Below are positions 7,631-16,288 of a stretch of DNA of 34,741 nt, piece after piece. The DNA lies in the NCBI GenBank assembly GCA_964581355.1, contig CAZOOA010000026.1, positions 1 through 34,741 on the forward strand, in the 5' to 3' direction. Within the stretch, counting starts at the first letter, position 1, and every line of letters begins with the position of its first letter. The position numbers and the translations under genes are program-made. The DNA is from CAZOOA01 sp964581355. GTDB taxonomy: Bacteria > Bacillota > Dethiobacteria > DTU022 > UBA8154. The notes beneath the pieces are model-generated. The model was not told where the DNA came from. It searched no databases and saw only the letters and a program-made list of their open reading frames with translations.

Positions 7631-9073
7631 TTAATAAGGTTCGGCGTAGCTGACAAAGGGAAGCTTAATAGTAGACATGTTCTGGTAGACCAACCGGTAG
7701 CGCCGGGCAGCCTTATCCCAGTTGAAATTGTGGATGACGTGCTCCCGCCCGCGGCGGCGCATTGCTTTCAGTTTGGCCTTATCTTTCTCCAGGGCCAGGC
7801 GGGACATCTCCACCATGACCCGGGCCAGGGCTTGCGGGTCGCGGGGCGGCACCAGCCGACCAGTGGAGTCTTCCGGATGGTCATGGAGATCGATAATCGT
7901 ATCGTTAATGCCGCCCACCCGGGAGCCGATGGGGATACATTCCATACACATGGCCTCCAGCTGGACCAGCCCAAAGGGTTCAAAGTTGGAAGGGATTAAG
8001 CAGAAGTCCGCAGCGCCGTAAAATTCCCGGGTGGTCTCCCGTCCCAGGTAATCAATAATGGCCCGCATATTTTGCGGGAATTCATTTTCCAGGCGGCGGG
8101 CTTCACTTTCCAGGTGCTGATCGCCGGAACCCAGCAAGACAAAGCGGAACTTCTCCCGGAGCCCATCGGTGCCGGGCACCTGTTGATTCATAATCATCTC
8201 GAAGGCCTGGAGCAGTACGTCGATCCCTTTTTGTTCCGCATCCAGGCGTCCTACGTTAAAAAAGAATACACCGTCTTCCAGGTTTTGCTTGTTCAGTAAA
8301 GCCTTTCTTCGTTCCTGGCGGGAAAGATGGGCATTTTCCAGGGACGCAGGGTTCCAAAAATCATAATCAGTCCCGTTCCACACATAGGTGGTTTTTCCTT
8401 CAAAAGTGCTGAAGAAGGTGCGCCACTGCTCGTTCAGGTAGGAATAGCTCACCGTAGTCAGACGGTCACAGTGGTGAGCGCCGAACTTTTCAATATTAAA
8501 CAGATCCCCTTCCAGGTAGCGGGGGTCTACCAGTTCGCTTAAGTTTACTTCATTTAATTCCTGTACAGAGATTCGCTCCCGGCAGAGGCGGTGGATGGTA
8601 AAAATAAAGGGAATTTCAAAATACTTGCGCACCAGGGCACCGGCAAAAACACAATGCCAGTCGTTAATGTGAATGATATCCGGCTTGCGGTTTTCCTTTT
8701 TCAGCATCATGTTGATCAACCCGGGTACCGCCTTGGTAAAATGGACCATTTTGTGAATAAACATTTCCCGGGGCTGGTAAACATCAGGATGGTCCAGCAC
8801 CTGGTTGCTGAACAGAAAAATCCGGACCCCGTTACGTACAGTATCGTAAACGGTTACCGGGTAGATTTTTTCACCCACAAATATTTGGAAATCACAGTAG
8901 CGTTCCGGCTTCACTGGCAGATCGCCCTTCTTATCCTGCAGGAGGCCGTGGGCAGGCATAAAGATAACCACTTCATCCTCTTTATTCAGCGCTTCCCCCA
9001 TGGAGGTTACCGCCTCAGCCAACCCGCCAACCCGGACCGGTAAATGTTCAAATGTTGCCATGCTGACCAGCAT
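7631..9073 (-). CDS. glgA: GT5 glycogen/starch synthase-like glycosyltransferase
   Basis: The 480-residue GT-B fold enzyme transfers glucose from ADP- or UDP-glucose to the growing alpha-1,4-glucan. The N-terminal glycine motif is RVGGLAEAV (14-22), where bacterial GlgA usually has KxGGL; the arginine variant is a mild departure. The C-terminal donor site contains VGRLDAEQKGID and SNFEPFGLVQLEAM with E365, the GT5/GT4 EX7E-type motif. The ATG at 9073 is preceded by AAGGGG at 7 nt. It is the first gene of the run glgA-galT-GH57 and is divergent from the DUF4912/branching-enzyme pair. No glgC-like gene is present in the window, so the sugar donor is open. Confidence 0.88.
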   Translation of the reverse strand: MLVSMATFEHLPVRVGGLAEAVTSMGEALNKEDEVVIFMPAHGLLQDKKGDLPVKPERYCDFQIFVGEKIYPVTVYDTVRNGVRIFLFSNQVLDHPDVYQPREMFIHKMVHFTKAVPGLINMMLKKENRKPDIIHINDWHCVFAGALVRKYFEIPFIFTIHRLCRERISVQELNEVNLSELVDPRYLEGDLFNIEKFGAHHCDRLTTVSYSYLNEQWRTFFSTFEGKTTYVWNGTDYDFWNPASLENAHLSRQERRKALLNKQNLEDGVFFFNVGRLDAEQKGIDVLLQAFEMIMNQQVPGTDGLREKFRFVLLGSGDQHLESEARRLENEFPQNMRAIIDYLGRETTREFYGAADFCLIPSNFEPFGLVQLEAMCMECIPIGSRVGGINDTIIDLHDHPEDSTGRLVPPRDPQALARVMVEMSRLALEKDKAKLKAMRRRGREHVIHNFNWDKAARRYRLVYQNMSTIKLPFVSYAEPY

Positions 9074-9286
9074 AAAATATCCCCTTTCTTTTCATACTAT
9101 GGTATAGAAACAGCATAACCCAATCCACTTTATTTTGTGCTTTGTGCTTTTTTCACCTGCCGCACCTATTCCACCCAGACATCCTGCTGGAGCAAGCTTA
9201 GGTTGCCCGGATGCTTTCTTTTTATTCATGCAATAATCAAGGGGCTGGAGGGCATAATAGACAGGAAAGAGGAAGGTGAATCTGCC
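9074..9286. promoter_or_regulatory. Divergent intergenic region between glgA and the DUF4912 gene
   Basis: This 213-nt gap must hold the start signals for both transcription units. On the minus strand TTGGGT and TAGTAT, 18 nt apart, lie near the glgA start and are only a weak match. For the plus strand I see no good -35/-10 pair, only the AT-rich tracts around 9215-9240. No repeats or clear operators were found. Confidence 0.3.
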
Positions 9287-9841
9287 ATGCAACTAAACCA
9301 TAAAGAAAACCTGGACCGGGGAGAACGGCTGCCCCTTTCGTACAGCGAAGACTGCCTGGTCCTTCTTCCCCGGGATCCCCGCTGGATCTTCGCCTACTGG
9401 GAAGTATCCCCCCTGACCCGCCGCAGCATAGAGCAGCAGGCAGGAGCAGGATGGGATGGAAACCGAACCATCCTGCGGGTGTTTCGTTTTGAAGCGGGGC
9501 AGGAACACGGCGAAGAATTTTTTGACATTACACCGGGCCCCCTGGCGAAAAGCTGGTACATTGAAGTCGGGGTCCCGGGCAGGGGTTACCAGGTGGAACT
9601 GGGGTACGTCATGCCGGATGGACGTTATGAACTGATCCTGGCTTCCAACAAGGTCACCACACCCCGGGACCGTCTAAGCGATATCCTGGACGAAAAATGG
9701 CGCCTGCCCGATTGGCAGGCCCGCAAGCTCTACCGGCGCATTGCCTTAAGCCATCTCAGCTCACCGGAGCGGTTGCGGCAGGAAGCGGCCCTGGCACCCT
9801 TCTACAGGGACGGCCGGGGCGACAAAATCCTGCAATCCTAG
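9287..9841 (+). CDS. DUF4912 domain protein of the glucan island
   Basis: The 184-residue protein carries the hallmark LPRDPRWIFAYWEVSP near residues 27-42, characteristic of DUF4912 (PF16258-type) proteins. Its beta-rich middle (RVFRFEAG, WYIEVGVPGRGYQVELGY) resembles a carbohydrate-binding or Ig-like sandwich. Function is not established; such genes are often seen beside GH57 enzymes, as here, which suggests a role with alpha-glucans (inference). The start is ATG 9287 because GAGGAAGGTGAA lies just upstream; an earlier ATG at 9137 lacks a ribosome binding site and adds a Cys-rich, unconserved-looking stretch. It is followed by the branching enzyme after 52 nt, probably as a two-gene operon. 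Confidence 0.8.
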   Translation: MQLNHKENLDRGERLPLSYSEDCLVLLPRDPRWIFAYWEVSPLTRRSIEQQAGAGWDGNRTILRVFRFEAGQEHGEEFFDITPGPLAKSWYIEVGVPGRGYQVELGYVMPDGRYELILASNKVTTPRDRLSDILDEKWRLPDWQARKLYRRIALSHLSSPERLRQEAALAPFYRDGRGDKILQS

Positions 9842-9893
9842 CAGGACGATAGCGCCAATACACGGTTTACTACATTTAGGAGGTTGAAATCCT

Positions 9894-11537
9894 GTGCCAA
9901 AAGGTTACCTGGCTTTCATTTTCCACGCCCATTTACCTTATGTCCGGCATCCCGAGCATAAGCGTTCCCTGGAGGAAAAATGGTTTTTCGAAGCCATCAC
10001 AGAATGCTACATCCCCCTGCTCCGCGTATTTCAGCAACTGGAAAGTGATGGTATCGATTACGCCGTTACTTTTTCCCTTTCCCCCACTCTACTATCCATG
10101 CTGGAGGATCCCTTCCTGCAGGGCCGTTACGGGGACTACCTGGCCATGCTGCAGAGCCTGGCCACCCGGGAAGAAGAACGCGCGGCCGGCGATCCTGATT
10201 TCGCCCCGCTGGCGCAGATGTACCGGCAGCGTTTGGACCATACAGCGTGGCTGTATAACGAAAAATACGGGCGAAGGCTGGTTAAGGCCTTCCAGGAACT
10301 CCAGCAAACCGGTCGTATGGAGCTAATCACGTCTGCAGCAACCCACGGTTTTTTACCCCTGCTGGGAATCAGTAAAGAAGCCCTTTACGCCCAGCTGACT
10401 GCCGGGATGGATTATTTTGAAAGCATTTTTGGTTATCGTCCCCGGGGCATCTGGTTGCCAGAATGCGGTTATGATCCTTTCATGGAGGAGATTTTAAGCG
10501 AACTGGGACTGCACTACTTTGTCCTGGCCACCCACGGAGTACTTTATGCCTCTCCCCGGCCCAAATACGGCGTCTACAGCCCCATCCTCACTACGGGAGG
10601 CCTGGCGGCTTTCGGCCGTGACCCTGAAACATCCACCCAGGTCTGGAGCGCAAAGGAAGGCTATCCGGGCGATTTCAATTACCGTGAATTTTACCGGGAT
10701 ATCGGTTTTGACCTGGACATGGAAAGTGTGGGCGACTTTCTGCACCCCAAAGGACTTCGCAGCAATACCGGCTTTAAATATTACCGTATTACCGGTCCAG
10801 GGGAGCACAAAGAACCCTACAATCCCCAGTGGGCTGCAGAGAGGGCCCGGGAGCACGCCGAAAATTTTATGTTTAACCGGGAAAAGCAGGTGGAGTACTA
10901 CGGCAACCTGATGGATCGGCCACCGCTGATTAACGCCCCGTACGATGCAGAACTTTTCGGTCACTGGTGGTTTGAGGGACCCTTGTGGATTGATAAGCTC
11001 TGCCGCCTGCTGGCAGAACATCCGCGGCGGCCGGTAGAAATGGTCACTCCCGGGCAATACCTGGAAAAAGGCTACCCGCTCCAGGAGTCCACTCCCAACG
11101 CCTCCAGCTGGGGTGATAAAGGATATTTTGAAGTCTGGCTTAACGGGGAAAATGACTGGACCTACCGCCACCTGCACCGGGCTGCTTCCAGAATGGTCTC
11201 GCTGGCAACGGATTTCCCCGGGGCAAAAGGAATGCTCCAGGAGGCGCTCACCCAGGCAGCCCGGGAGCTTCTCCTGGCCCAGAGCAGTGATTGGCCCTTC
11301 ATCATGACTGCCGGAACCATGGACATTTATGCCCGGCAGCGGATTAAAAGCCATCTTTTGCGGTTTTTTGCCCTGGAGCAGCAAATCCGGGAAAACCGCA
11401 TCGACCCAGGGTGGCTAAATGCTCTCCAATCAACCGACAACCTGTTCCCTCACCTGGATTACCGCCTCTTCCAGAGTCACGAAGTGACCACGCCGGTTGA
11501 GAGCCAGGCGCTGCAATCAGCAAAAACCCAGATGTAA
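9894..11537 (+). CDS. GH57 1,4-alpha-glucan branching enzyme
   Basis: The 547-residue protein matches the branching-enzyme subgroup of GH57. Seen: HAHLPYVRHPE (11-21), nucleophile motif GIWLPECGY with E190, and acid/base motif NAPYDAELFGHWWFEG with D351, plus an extended helical C-terminal domain. It forms alpha-1,6 branches by cutting and re-attaching alpha-1,4 chains. The GTG start at 9894 has TAGGAGGT upstream. Together with glgA it gives a synthesis-plus-branching pair typical of thermophiles that use GH57 rather than GH13 GlgB. No signal peptide is seen. It is convergent with mfd and shares a hairpin terminator with it. Confidence 0.93.
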   Translation: MPKGYLAFIFHAHLPYVRHPEHKRSLEEKWFFEAITECYIPLLRVFQQLESDGIDYAVTFSLSPTLLSMLEDPFLQGRYGDYLAMLQSLATREEERAAGDPDFAPLAQMYRQRLDHTAWLYNEKYGRRLVKAFQELQQTGRMELITSAATHGFLPLLGISKEALYAQLTAGMDYFESIFGYRPRGIWLPECGYDPFMEEILSELGLHYFVLATHGVLYASPRPKYGVYSPILTTGGLAAFGRDPETSTQVWSAKEGYPGDFNYREFYRDIGFDLDMESVGDFLHPKGLRSNTGFKYYRITGPGEHKEPYNPQWAAERAREHAENFMFNREKQVEYYGNLMDRPPLINAPYDAELFGHWWFEGPLWIDKLCRLLAEHPRRPVEMVTPGQYLEKGYPLQESTPNASSWGDKGYFEVWLNGENDWTYRHLHRAASRMVSLATDFPGAKGMLQEALTQAARELLLAQSSDWPFIMTAGTMDIYARQRIKSHLLRFFALEQQIRENRIDPGWLNALQSTDNLFPHLDYRLFQSHEVTTPVESQALQSAKTQM

Positions 11538-11542
11538 AAACA

Positions 11543-11579
11543 GCCCGTGAAAAGGCAGGCTCTATTCCTTTTCACGGGC
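11543..11579. terminator. Shared terminator between branching enzyme and mfd
   Basis: A perfect 13-bp stem is formed by GCCCGTGAAAAGG (11543-11555) and CCTTTTCACGGGC (11567-11579). On the minus strand it is followed by TTTTT, so it works best for mfd. On the plus strand no U-run follows, and termination there is less certain. Confidence 0.8.
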
Positions 11580-11603
11580 ACAATTATTGACAGAAAGCGG
11601 TCC

Positions 11604-14600
11604 TCAGCTTACTTCCTCCAGGATCTGGATTAAAAAATCAAGCAGCTTCTTTTCCCCCTTGGGTTCCTGAAAAGCCCGGACTTTAATGGAGACATCTTTG
11701 CCCGAGCGCAGGGAAACAGTCCCCCGGTGGCGCTGGACCATCTGCCAAAGCTGATCCCCCTCAAAGCTCCTTCCCTTTTGGAAACGGACCACGATCTGGT
11801 CCCGTTTCTGTTCTATGTTCTCAACTGCCTTGGACCGGGCCAATTGGCGCAACCTCATGTACTTAAGCAGGTTTTCTACAGGAGGTTGAGGCTGCCCGTA
11901 GCGGTCCTGCAGTTCATCTTCCATTTCTTTTAGCTCTTCCTTGCTTTCCAGGGTGGCAATGCGCCGGTACAGTTCAATTTTCTGCTGCTGGTTGGAAATG
12001 TAGGAAGAGGGTAAGTAGGCATTGACATGGAGATCGATCTTGGGCATTTGTTCTGCCTGTTCCGGTTCCGCTTTTTGCCCCTTCATCTTTTCAATTGCCT
12101 GCTCCAGCAAACGGCAGTACAGTTCGTAACCAACACTGACCAGGTGGCCGTGCTGTTCCGGACCCAGCACGTTGCCTGCTCCCCGGATCTCCAGATCGCG
12201 CATGGCGATCTTGAATCCCGACCCCAGTTCGGTAAACTCCTTCACCGCTTGCAGTCTTTTCACCGCATCCCCGGCAATAACTTTGTCCTTGCGGTAGGTC
12301 AGGTAGCAGTACGCCAGGCGATTGGAACGGCCTACCCGGCCGCGCAGCTGGTACAGCTGGGCCAGACCAAAACGGTCGGCATCAAAAACAATCATTGTGT
12401 TAACGTTGGGAATATCCAATCCGGCTTCCACGATGGTGGTGCTGACCAGGATATCGTATTCCCCCTGCAGGAAATCATGCATCACTTCTTCCAGTTTCGT
12501 TTCCGGCATCTGTCCGTGGGCGACTACAATGCGAGCCTCGGGAACCAATTCCTGGATCTGGGCCGCCCACTTCTCGATGGTCTGGACACGGTTGTAAACA
12601 AAGTAAACCTGCCCGCCCCGGTTTAACTCCCGCTGGATGGCCTCCCGGATCATGTTGCCCGAATACTCCAACACATACGTCTGCACCGGGTAGCGGTTTT
12701 CCGGTGGCGTATCAATAACGCTTAAATCCCGGGCTCCCGACAATGCCATGTGCAATGTCCGGGGGATCGGGGTAGCCGTCATGCTCAAGACGTCCACATC
12801 CCGCCGCAGCATCTTCAGCTTCTCCTTGTGGCGCACGCCGAAGCGGTGCTCCTCGTCAATAATTAACAGCCCCAGGTCTTTGAATGCCGAATCCTTGGAA
12901 AAGAGGCGGTGGGTCCCCACAACCACGTCGATTACACCGGCTTTGAGGCCTTTGAGGATTTCCTTCTGCTCTTTCTGGCTGCGGAAGCGGCTGAGCAGCT
13001 CCACTTTGATGGGGAACCCTTCAAACCGCTCCAAGAAGTTGTTGTAGTGCTGCTGGGCTAAAATGGTGGTCGGAACCAGGAAAGCAACCTGCTTGCCATC
13101 CATGAGCGCTTTAAAGGCAGCCCGCAGGGCCACTTCCGTCTTCCCGTAACCCACATCGCCGCAGAGCAGCCGGTCCATGGGCCGGCTTTTTTCCATATCC
13201 GCTTTGACTTCCTGGATAGCCCGCAGCTGGTCAGGGGTCTCTTCATAGGGAAAACGTGCTTCAAACTCCTGCTGCCAATTATGGTCGGAAGAAAAGGCAT
13301 AGCCGTCTTCGGCTTCCCGCGCTGCATACAGGGATAGCAGTTCCCGGGCCAGTTCCTGGACCGAAGCTTTGACCCGGTTTTTAACCCGGGTCCACTCCTG
13401 GCCCCCCAGGGAATAGACCTTGGGGGGTTTTTCTTCTCCTCCCACGTACCTCTGTAGGAGGTCGATCTGATCCACAGGGAGATAGAGTTTATCTTCCCCG
13501 GCATATTTAATAAACAGGTAGTCCCTTCCCACGTTATCCACTTCCAGGGTGCGAATGCCCATATACCGGCCAATGCCGTGCTGTTCGTGGACAACCAGGT
13601 CGCCTACTTTCAGCTCCTGAAAATCGCGCAGGGGCGTTTTGGGCGTTTTCTCCCGGGTGGCAGGCTTACGGCGTTTTTTACGGGCGGCGGAAGGTAGTAT
13701 TTCCCGGTCGGAAATGATCACCAGATTCAGTGAAGGCATGATAAAACCGTTTTCCAGCCGACCCCGGGCGATGGTAATAATCTTTCCTGTTTTCTCCCCG
13801 GGGAAGGCAATCACTTCCCCGGAACCTTCTCCCCCGCTGCCATAAGCACTTTCTTTTAGTTCCAACAGCAGGGGGTTGTTTTCGGACAGGGCTGCAGGCA
13901 TTCCATGTTCATCCAGGAGATTTTTCAGCTCTTTCATCCGGCTTTCCCCGTCACAGAGAACAAAAATCTCATAATCCCGTGCTTCCCAGGACTTGAACTC
14001 CTCCTTAAACAGATCCATCTGCCCCATGAAACTGGGGACCGGTCTGGCCTCTATGCTGACAGTGGAGGTGACATCCAGGTGCGGAATCCGGCGGGCAAAA
14101 GGGCTTAAAGCCAGGACTTTCATCGAAGTTTCCGCCAGAACCCTTTCCAGGTTCCAGGTAATTTCCACCTGGCCGGGCAGGATATCCCCCTGTTCCAGCA
14201 GGGTAGCCTGGTATTCTTTTAACTCGGAGAGTACCGACTCTTCTGCTTTCAGGGAACTATCCGGCTCATCCCAGAACAGGGTACTTCCTGGAGGAAAATA
14301 TTCCGTCAAGGATGATGTATGAGGAAAGAAATAGGTGATATACTGCTCCAGGCCTTCAAAATACCCTGAACTTTCCAGCTTAAGCAGGTAGTTTTCGATC
14401 CGGGTGCGCAACCTGTCGGCCGCTTCTTCCTTGTTTTTCTGCTTTAACTGCCGCGTTACTATTTCCAGTTCCGCCTGCAGGGCAGCGACCCCTTTTTGCA
14501 AGGCTTCCTGATCCAGGATCATTTCCCGGGCCGGCCAGATAGTGATTTCATCTACCTGCTCCTGGGAGCGCTGGCTGCCGGGGTCATACGTCCGGATGGA

Positions 14601-15215
14601 CTCCACTTCCTCATCAAAAAAAGAAATGCGGAACGGAACCGCCTCATGGAAGGGATAAAGATCTATAATATCTCCCCGGACGCTGAAGTTTCCCGGGTCT
14701 TCTGTAAGATCCGCCCGTTCATAACCCATTTGCACCAGGGCCGCCAGCAGTCCATCCCGTTCAAAGGAGGCACCCTCCTGGAACGTCAGGTAGTGCTGTG
14801 TCCAGAGTTCAGCAGGAATTAATTTACCCAGCAGGGCTGTAACGGGAGCAACCACCAGAACTCTTTTTCGCATAGCCAGGCGCTCCAGGACTTTGATGCG
14901 CTGCATGCAGATATCCCGGCTTTGAGTCAGGACTTCCCCGGCATAGAAAAAATCCCTCCCGGGGAAAAGAAAAACATCTTCATCACCCAAAAAACCCCGG
15001 ATCTCCTCGTACATTTTTTCCGCCCGCACGGTATCACCGGTCAAAACCAGGGACGGCTGTTCGGAACGGGTAAAGATGGCAGAGATCAGAAAACTGCGCT
15101 GGGAACCTTCCAGTCCGGTTACCAAACGCGCCCCGGCCTTTTGCTGCCCTTCTTCGGCTTGCAAGGCGGCAAAGGATGGGTCATCCTGCCACTTTTTCAA
15201 TAATTCATGGGCCAA
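11604..15215 (-). CDS. mfd: Transcription-repair coupling factor
   Basis: The 1203-residue DNA translocase removes RNA polymerase stalled at DNA lesions and recruits UvrA. Order of domains: UvrB-like N-terminal modules (about 1-350), the RNA-polymerase-interacting domain starting LKVGDLVVHEQHGIGRYMG, then the RecG-like motor. In the motor, Walker A is GDVGYGKTE (686-694), Walker B is DEEH from D787 and motif VI is QLRGRVGRS. The C-terminal TRCF domain closes the protein. The length is normal. The start is TTG 15215; AAGGAGG lies 13 nt upstream, rather far, but no other in-frame start fits. It has a strong promoter 220 nt upstream and a structured leader, and it follows the cobalamin operon on the same strand. 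Confidence 0.96.
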   Translation of the reverse strand: MAHELLKKWQDDPSFAALQAEEGQQKAGARLVTGLEGSQRSFLISAIFTRSEQPSLVLTGDTVRAEKMYEEIRGFLGDEDVFLFPGRDFFYAGEVLTQSRDICMQRIKVLERLAMRKRVLVVAPVTALLGKLIPAELWTQHYLTFQEGASFERDGLLAALVQMGYERADLTEDPGNFSVRGDIIDLYPFHEAVPFRISFFDEEVESIRTYDPGSQRSQEQVDEITIWPAREMILDQEALQKGVAALQAELEIVTRQLKQKNKEEAADRLRTRIENYLLKLESSGYFEGLEQYITYFFPHTSSLTEYFPPGSTLFWDEPDSSLKAEESVLSELKEYQATLLEQGDILPGQVEITWNLERVLAETSMKVLALSPFARRIPHLDVTSTVSIEARPVPSFMGQMDLFKEEFKSWEARDYEIFVLCDGESRMKELKNLLDEHGMPAALSENNPLLLELKESAYGSGGEGSGEVIAFPGEKTGKIITIARGRLENGFIMPSLNLVIISDREILPSAARKKRRKPATREKTPKTPLRDFQELKVGDLVVHEQHGIGRYMGIRTLEVDNVGRDYLFIKYAGEDKLYLPVDQIDLLQRYVGGEEKPPKVYSLGGQEWTRVKNRVKASVQELARELLSLYAAREAEDGYAFSSDHNWQQEFEARFPYEETPDQLRAIQEVKADMEKSRPMDRLLCGDVGYGKTEVALRAAFKALMDGKQVAFLVPTTILAQQHYNNFLERFEGFPIKVELLSRFRSQKEQKEILKGLKAGVIDVVVGTHRLFSKDSAFKDLGLLIIDEEHRFGVRHKEKLKMLRRDVDVLSMTATPIPRTLHMALSGARDLSVIDTPPENRYPVQTYVLEYSGNMIREAIQRELNRGGQVYFVYNRVQTIEKWAAQIQELVPEARIVVAHGQMPETKLEEVMHDFLQGEYDILVSTTIVEAGLDIPNVNTMIVFDADRFGLAQLYQLRGRVGRSNRLAYCYLTYRKDKVIAGDAVKRLQAVKEFTELGSGFKIAMRDLEIRGAGNVLGPEQHGHLVSVGYELYCRLLEQAIEKMKGQKAEPEQAEQMPKIDLHVNAYLPSSYISNQQQKIELYRRIATLESKEELKEMEDELQDRYGQPQPPVENLLKYMRLRQLARSKAVENIEQKRDQIVVRFQKGRSFEGDQLWQMVQRHRGTVSLRSGKDVSIKVRAFQEPKGEKKLLDFLIQILEEVS

Positions 15216-15430
15216 TTTGGAATTGAAACCTCCTTAGCCCCACCTGAAAAAGTGGGGGTCTTTATACCGTATCCAGGCCAGTTATGCAGACAGGTCAAGT
15301 AGATCTGCCATGTTTGCACAATGCTTTCCTGGTTCATGGTTAAGGATTGCTATTCAGATTTGCGCAGGTATATCTTTTACAAATCCTGTAAAAGGGGCAA
15401 TTTAACATCGCTTGCTTGATTTTAACAGTT
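15216..15430 (-). promoter_or_regulatory. Long structured 5' leader of mfd
   Basis: If the promoter at 15464-15436 is used, the mfd mRNA has a leader of about 215 nt. It can form CTTTTACA/TGTAAAAG (8 bp, loop GGATT; about 15392-15372) near its 5' end. A second hairpin, CCCCAC/GTGGGG with a T-rich loop (about 15257-15238), lies directly before the AAGGAGG site. I do not recognise a known riboswitch. Short ORFs occur within it but none has a convincing ribosome binding site. Confidence 0.4.
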
Positions 15431-15435
15431 CCTAT

Positions 15436-15464
15436 ATTATACCGATCTTGAAATACAGCGTCAA
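15436..15464 (-). promoter_or_regulatory. Strong sigma-A promoter of mfd
   Basis: On the minus strand TTGACG (15464-15459) and TATAAT (15441-15436) are separated by exactly 17 nt. It lies in the gap after cbiJ, so mfd can be expressed independently of the cobalamin operon. Confidence 0.75.
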
Positions 15465-15514
15465 TATGGCAAACAATAGTTTCTTCCCAAACCGACAGCA
15501 TTATTCGTCCATTA

Positions 15515-16288
15515 CTATAAAAAAAGAGCAGCTACATGAGACAGCAGTTCCTCTACCCGGGAAAAAGTCATTTGGGCATCGCAACCAGGGCGTTTGATGG
15601 CGATAACGGGGAGCTGCAACTGGCCGGCAGCTTCCACTTTTTCCAGGAACCCGCCCGCTTTGCCGCTCTCCTTGGTGATCAGCAGCCGGGCGCCATAGTG
15701 GCGCAGCAGCTCGCGGTTTAATTCGACGGAAAAAGGGCCCTGCAGGGCCACAATGCAGCCGGGATTGATGCCCGCTGCCTGGCAGGCCTGGATGGATTCC
15801 AGGGTGGGCAGTACCCGAGCAATCAGTTTTTCCGGACCCAATTCCCGGGCGAAAGTTTGTAAGGAACGGCTGCCAGTGGCCAGAAAAATGCCCCCGGGAT
15901 ACGCCCGGGCCTGCTGCGCTGCCGCCAAAACATCTTCTGCCCAGGTCACACGATCAAAGGCATCCGATCCCTGTTCACCGTAGAGACTTTCCCGCTCAAA
16001 CCGCACCCAGGGGATGCCTTCCTGCCCACAGGCCTGCTGGATATTCCGGGTGGCCTGGATGGCATAAGGGTGGGTGGCATCGATCACCAGGCGGATGCTG
16101 CGCTGCTGAATAACCCGGCTCATGGATTCGGCATCCAGGGGACCTGAAAGGATTTCGCCCCGGAGGCTTTCCTGCAGGAGCAATTGCCCGTAATCTGTCA
16201 CGCTGCTGGCCAGAACCGGCCAACCTTCCTCTTCCAGCAGCAGGGCGATCTGCCGCCCGTCCCATGTCCCTGCCACAACCCAGATCAT
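15515..16288 (-). CDS. cbiJ: Cobalt-precorrin-6A reductase
   Basis: The 257-residue reductase reduces cobalt-precorrin-6A with NAD(P)H in the anaerobic pathway (CobK family). Seen: an N-terminal nucleotide-binding start IWVVAGTWDGRQIA (2-15), the family motif DATHPYA near 70-76, and TKESG near 210. Its ATG overlaps the cbiH stop (ATGA), so it is translationally coupled. It is the last gene of the operon. No convincing intrinsic terminator follows; the T-run near the end lies inside the coding sequence. Confidence 0.92.
   Translation of the reverse strand: MIWVVAGTWDGRQIALLLEEEGWPVLASSVTDYGQLLLQESLRGEILSGPLDAESMSRVIQQRSIRLVIDATHPYAIQATRNIQQACGQEGIPWVRFERESLYGEQGSDAFDRVTWAEDVLAAAQQARAYPGGIFLATGSRSLQTFARELGPEKLIARVLPTLESIQACQAAGINPGCIVALQGPFSVELNRELLRHYGARLLITKESGKAGGFLEKVEAAGQLQLPVIAIKRPGCDAQMTFSRVEELLSHVAALFL

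Noticed and set aside
10494..11384. Minus-strand ORF of 296 residues antisense to the branching enzyme
   Set aside because: The sense gene has catalytic motifs and a ribosome binding site; the antisense frame has neither.
15216..15430. Leader peptide in the mfd leader (ATG GCA GAT CTA reading, about 9 codons)
   Set aside because: The ribosome binding site is weak and too far away, and the peptide has no informative composition.
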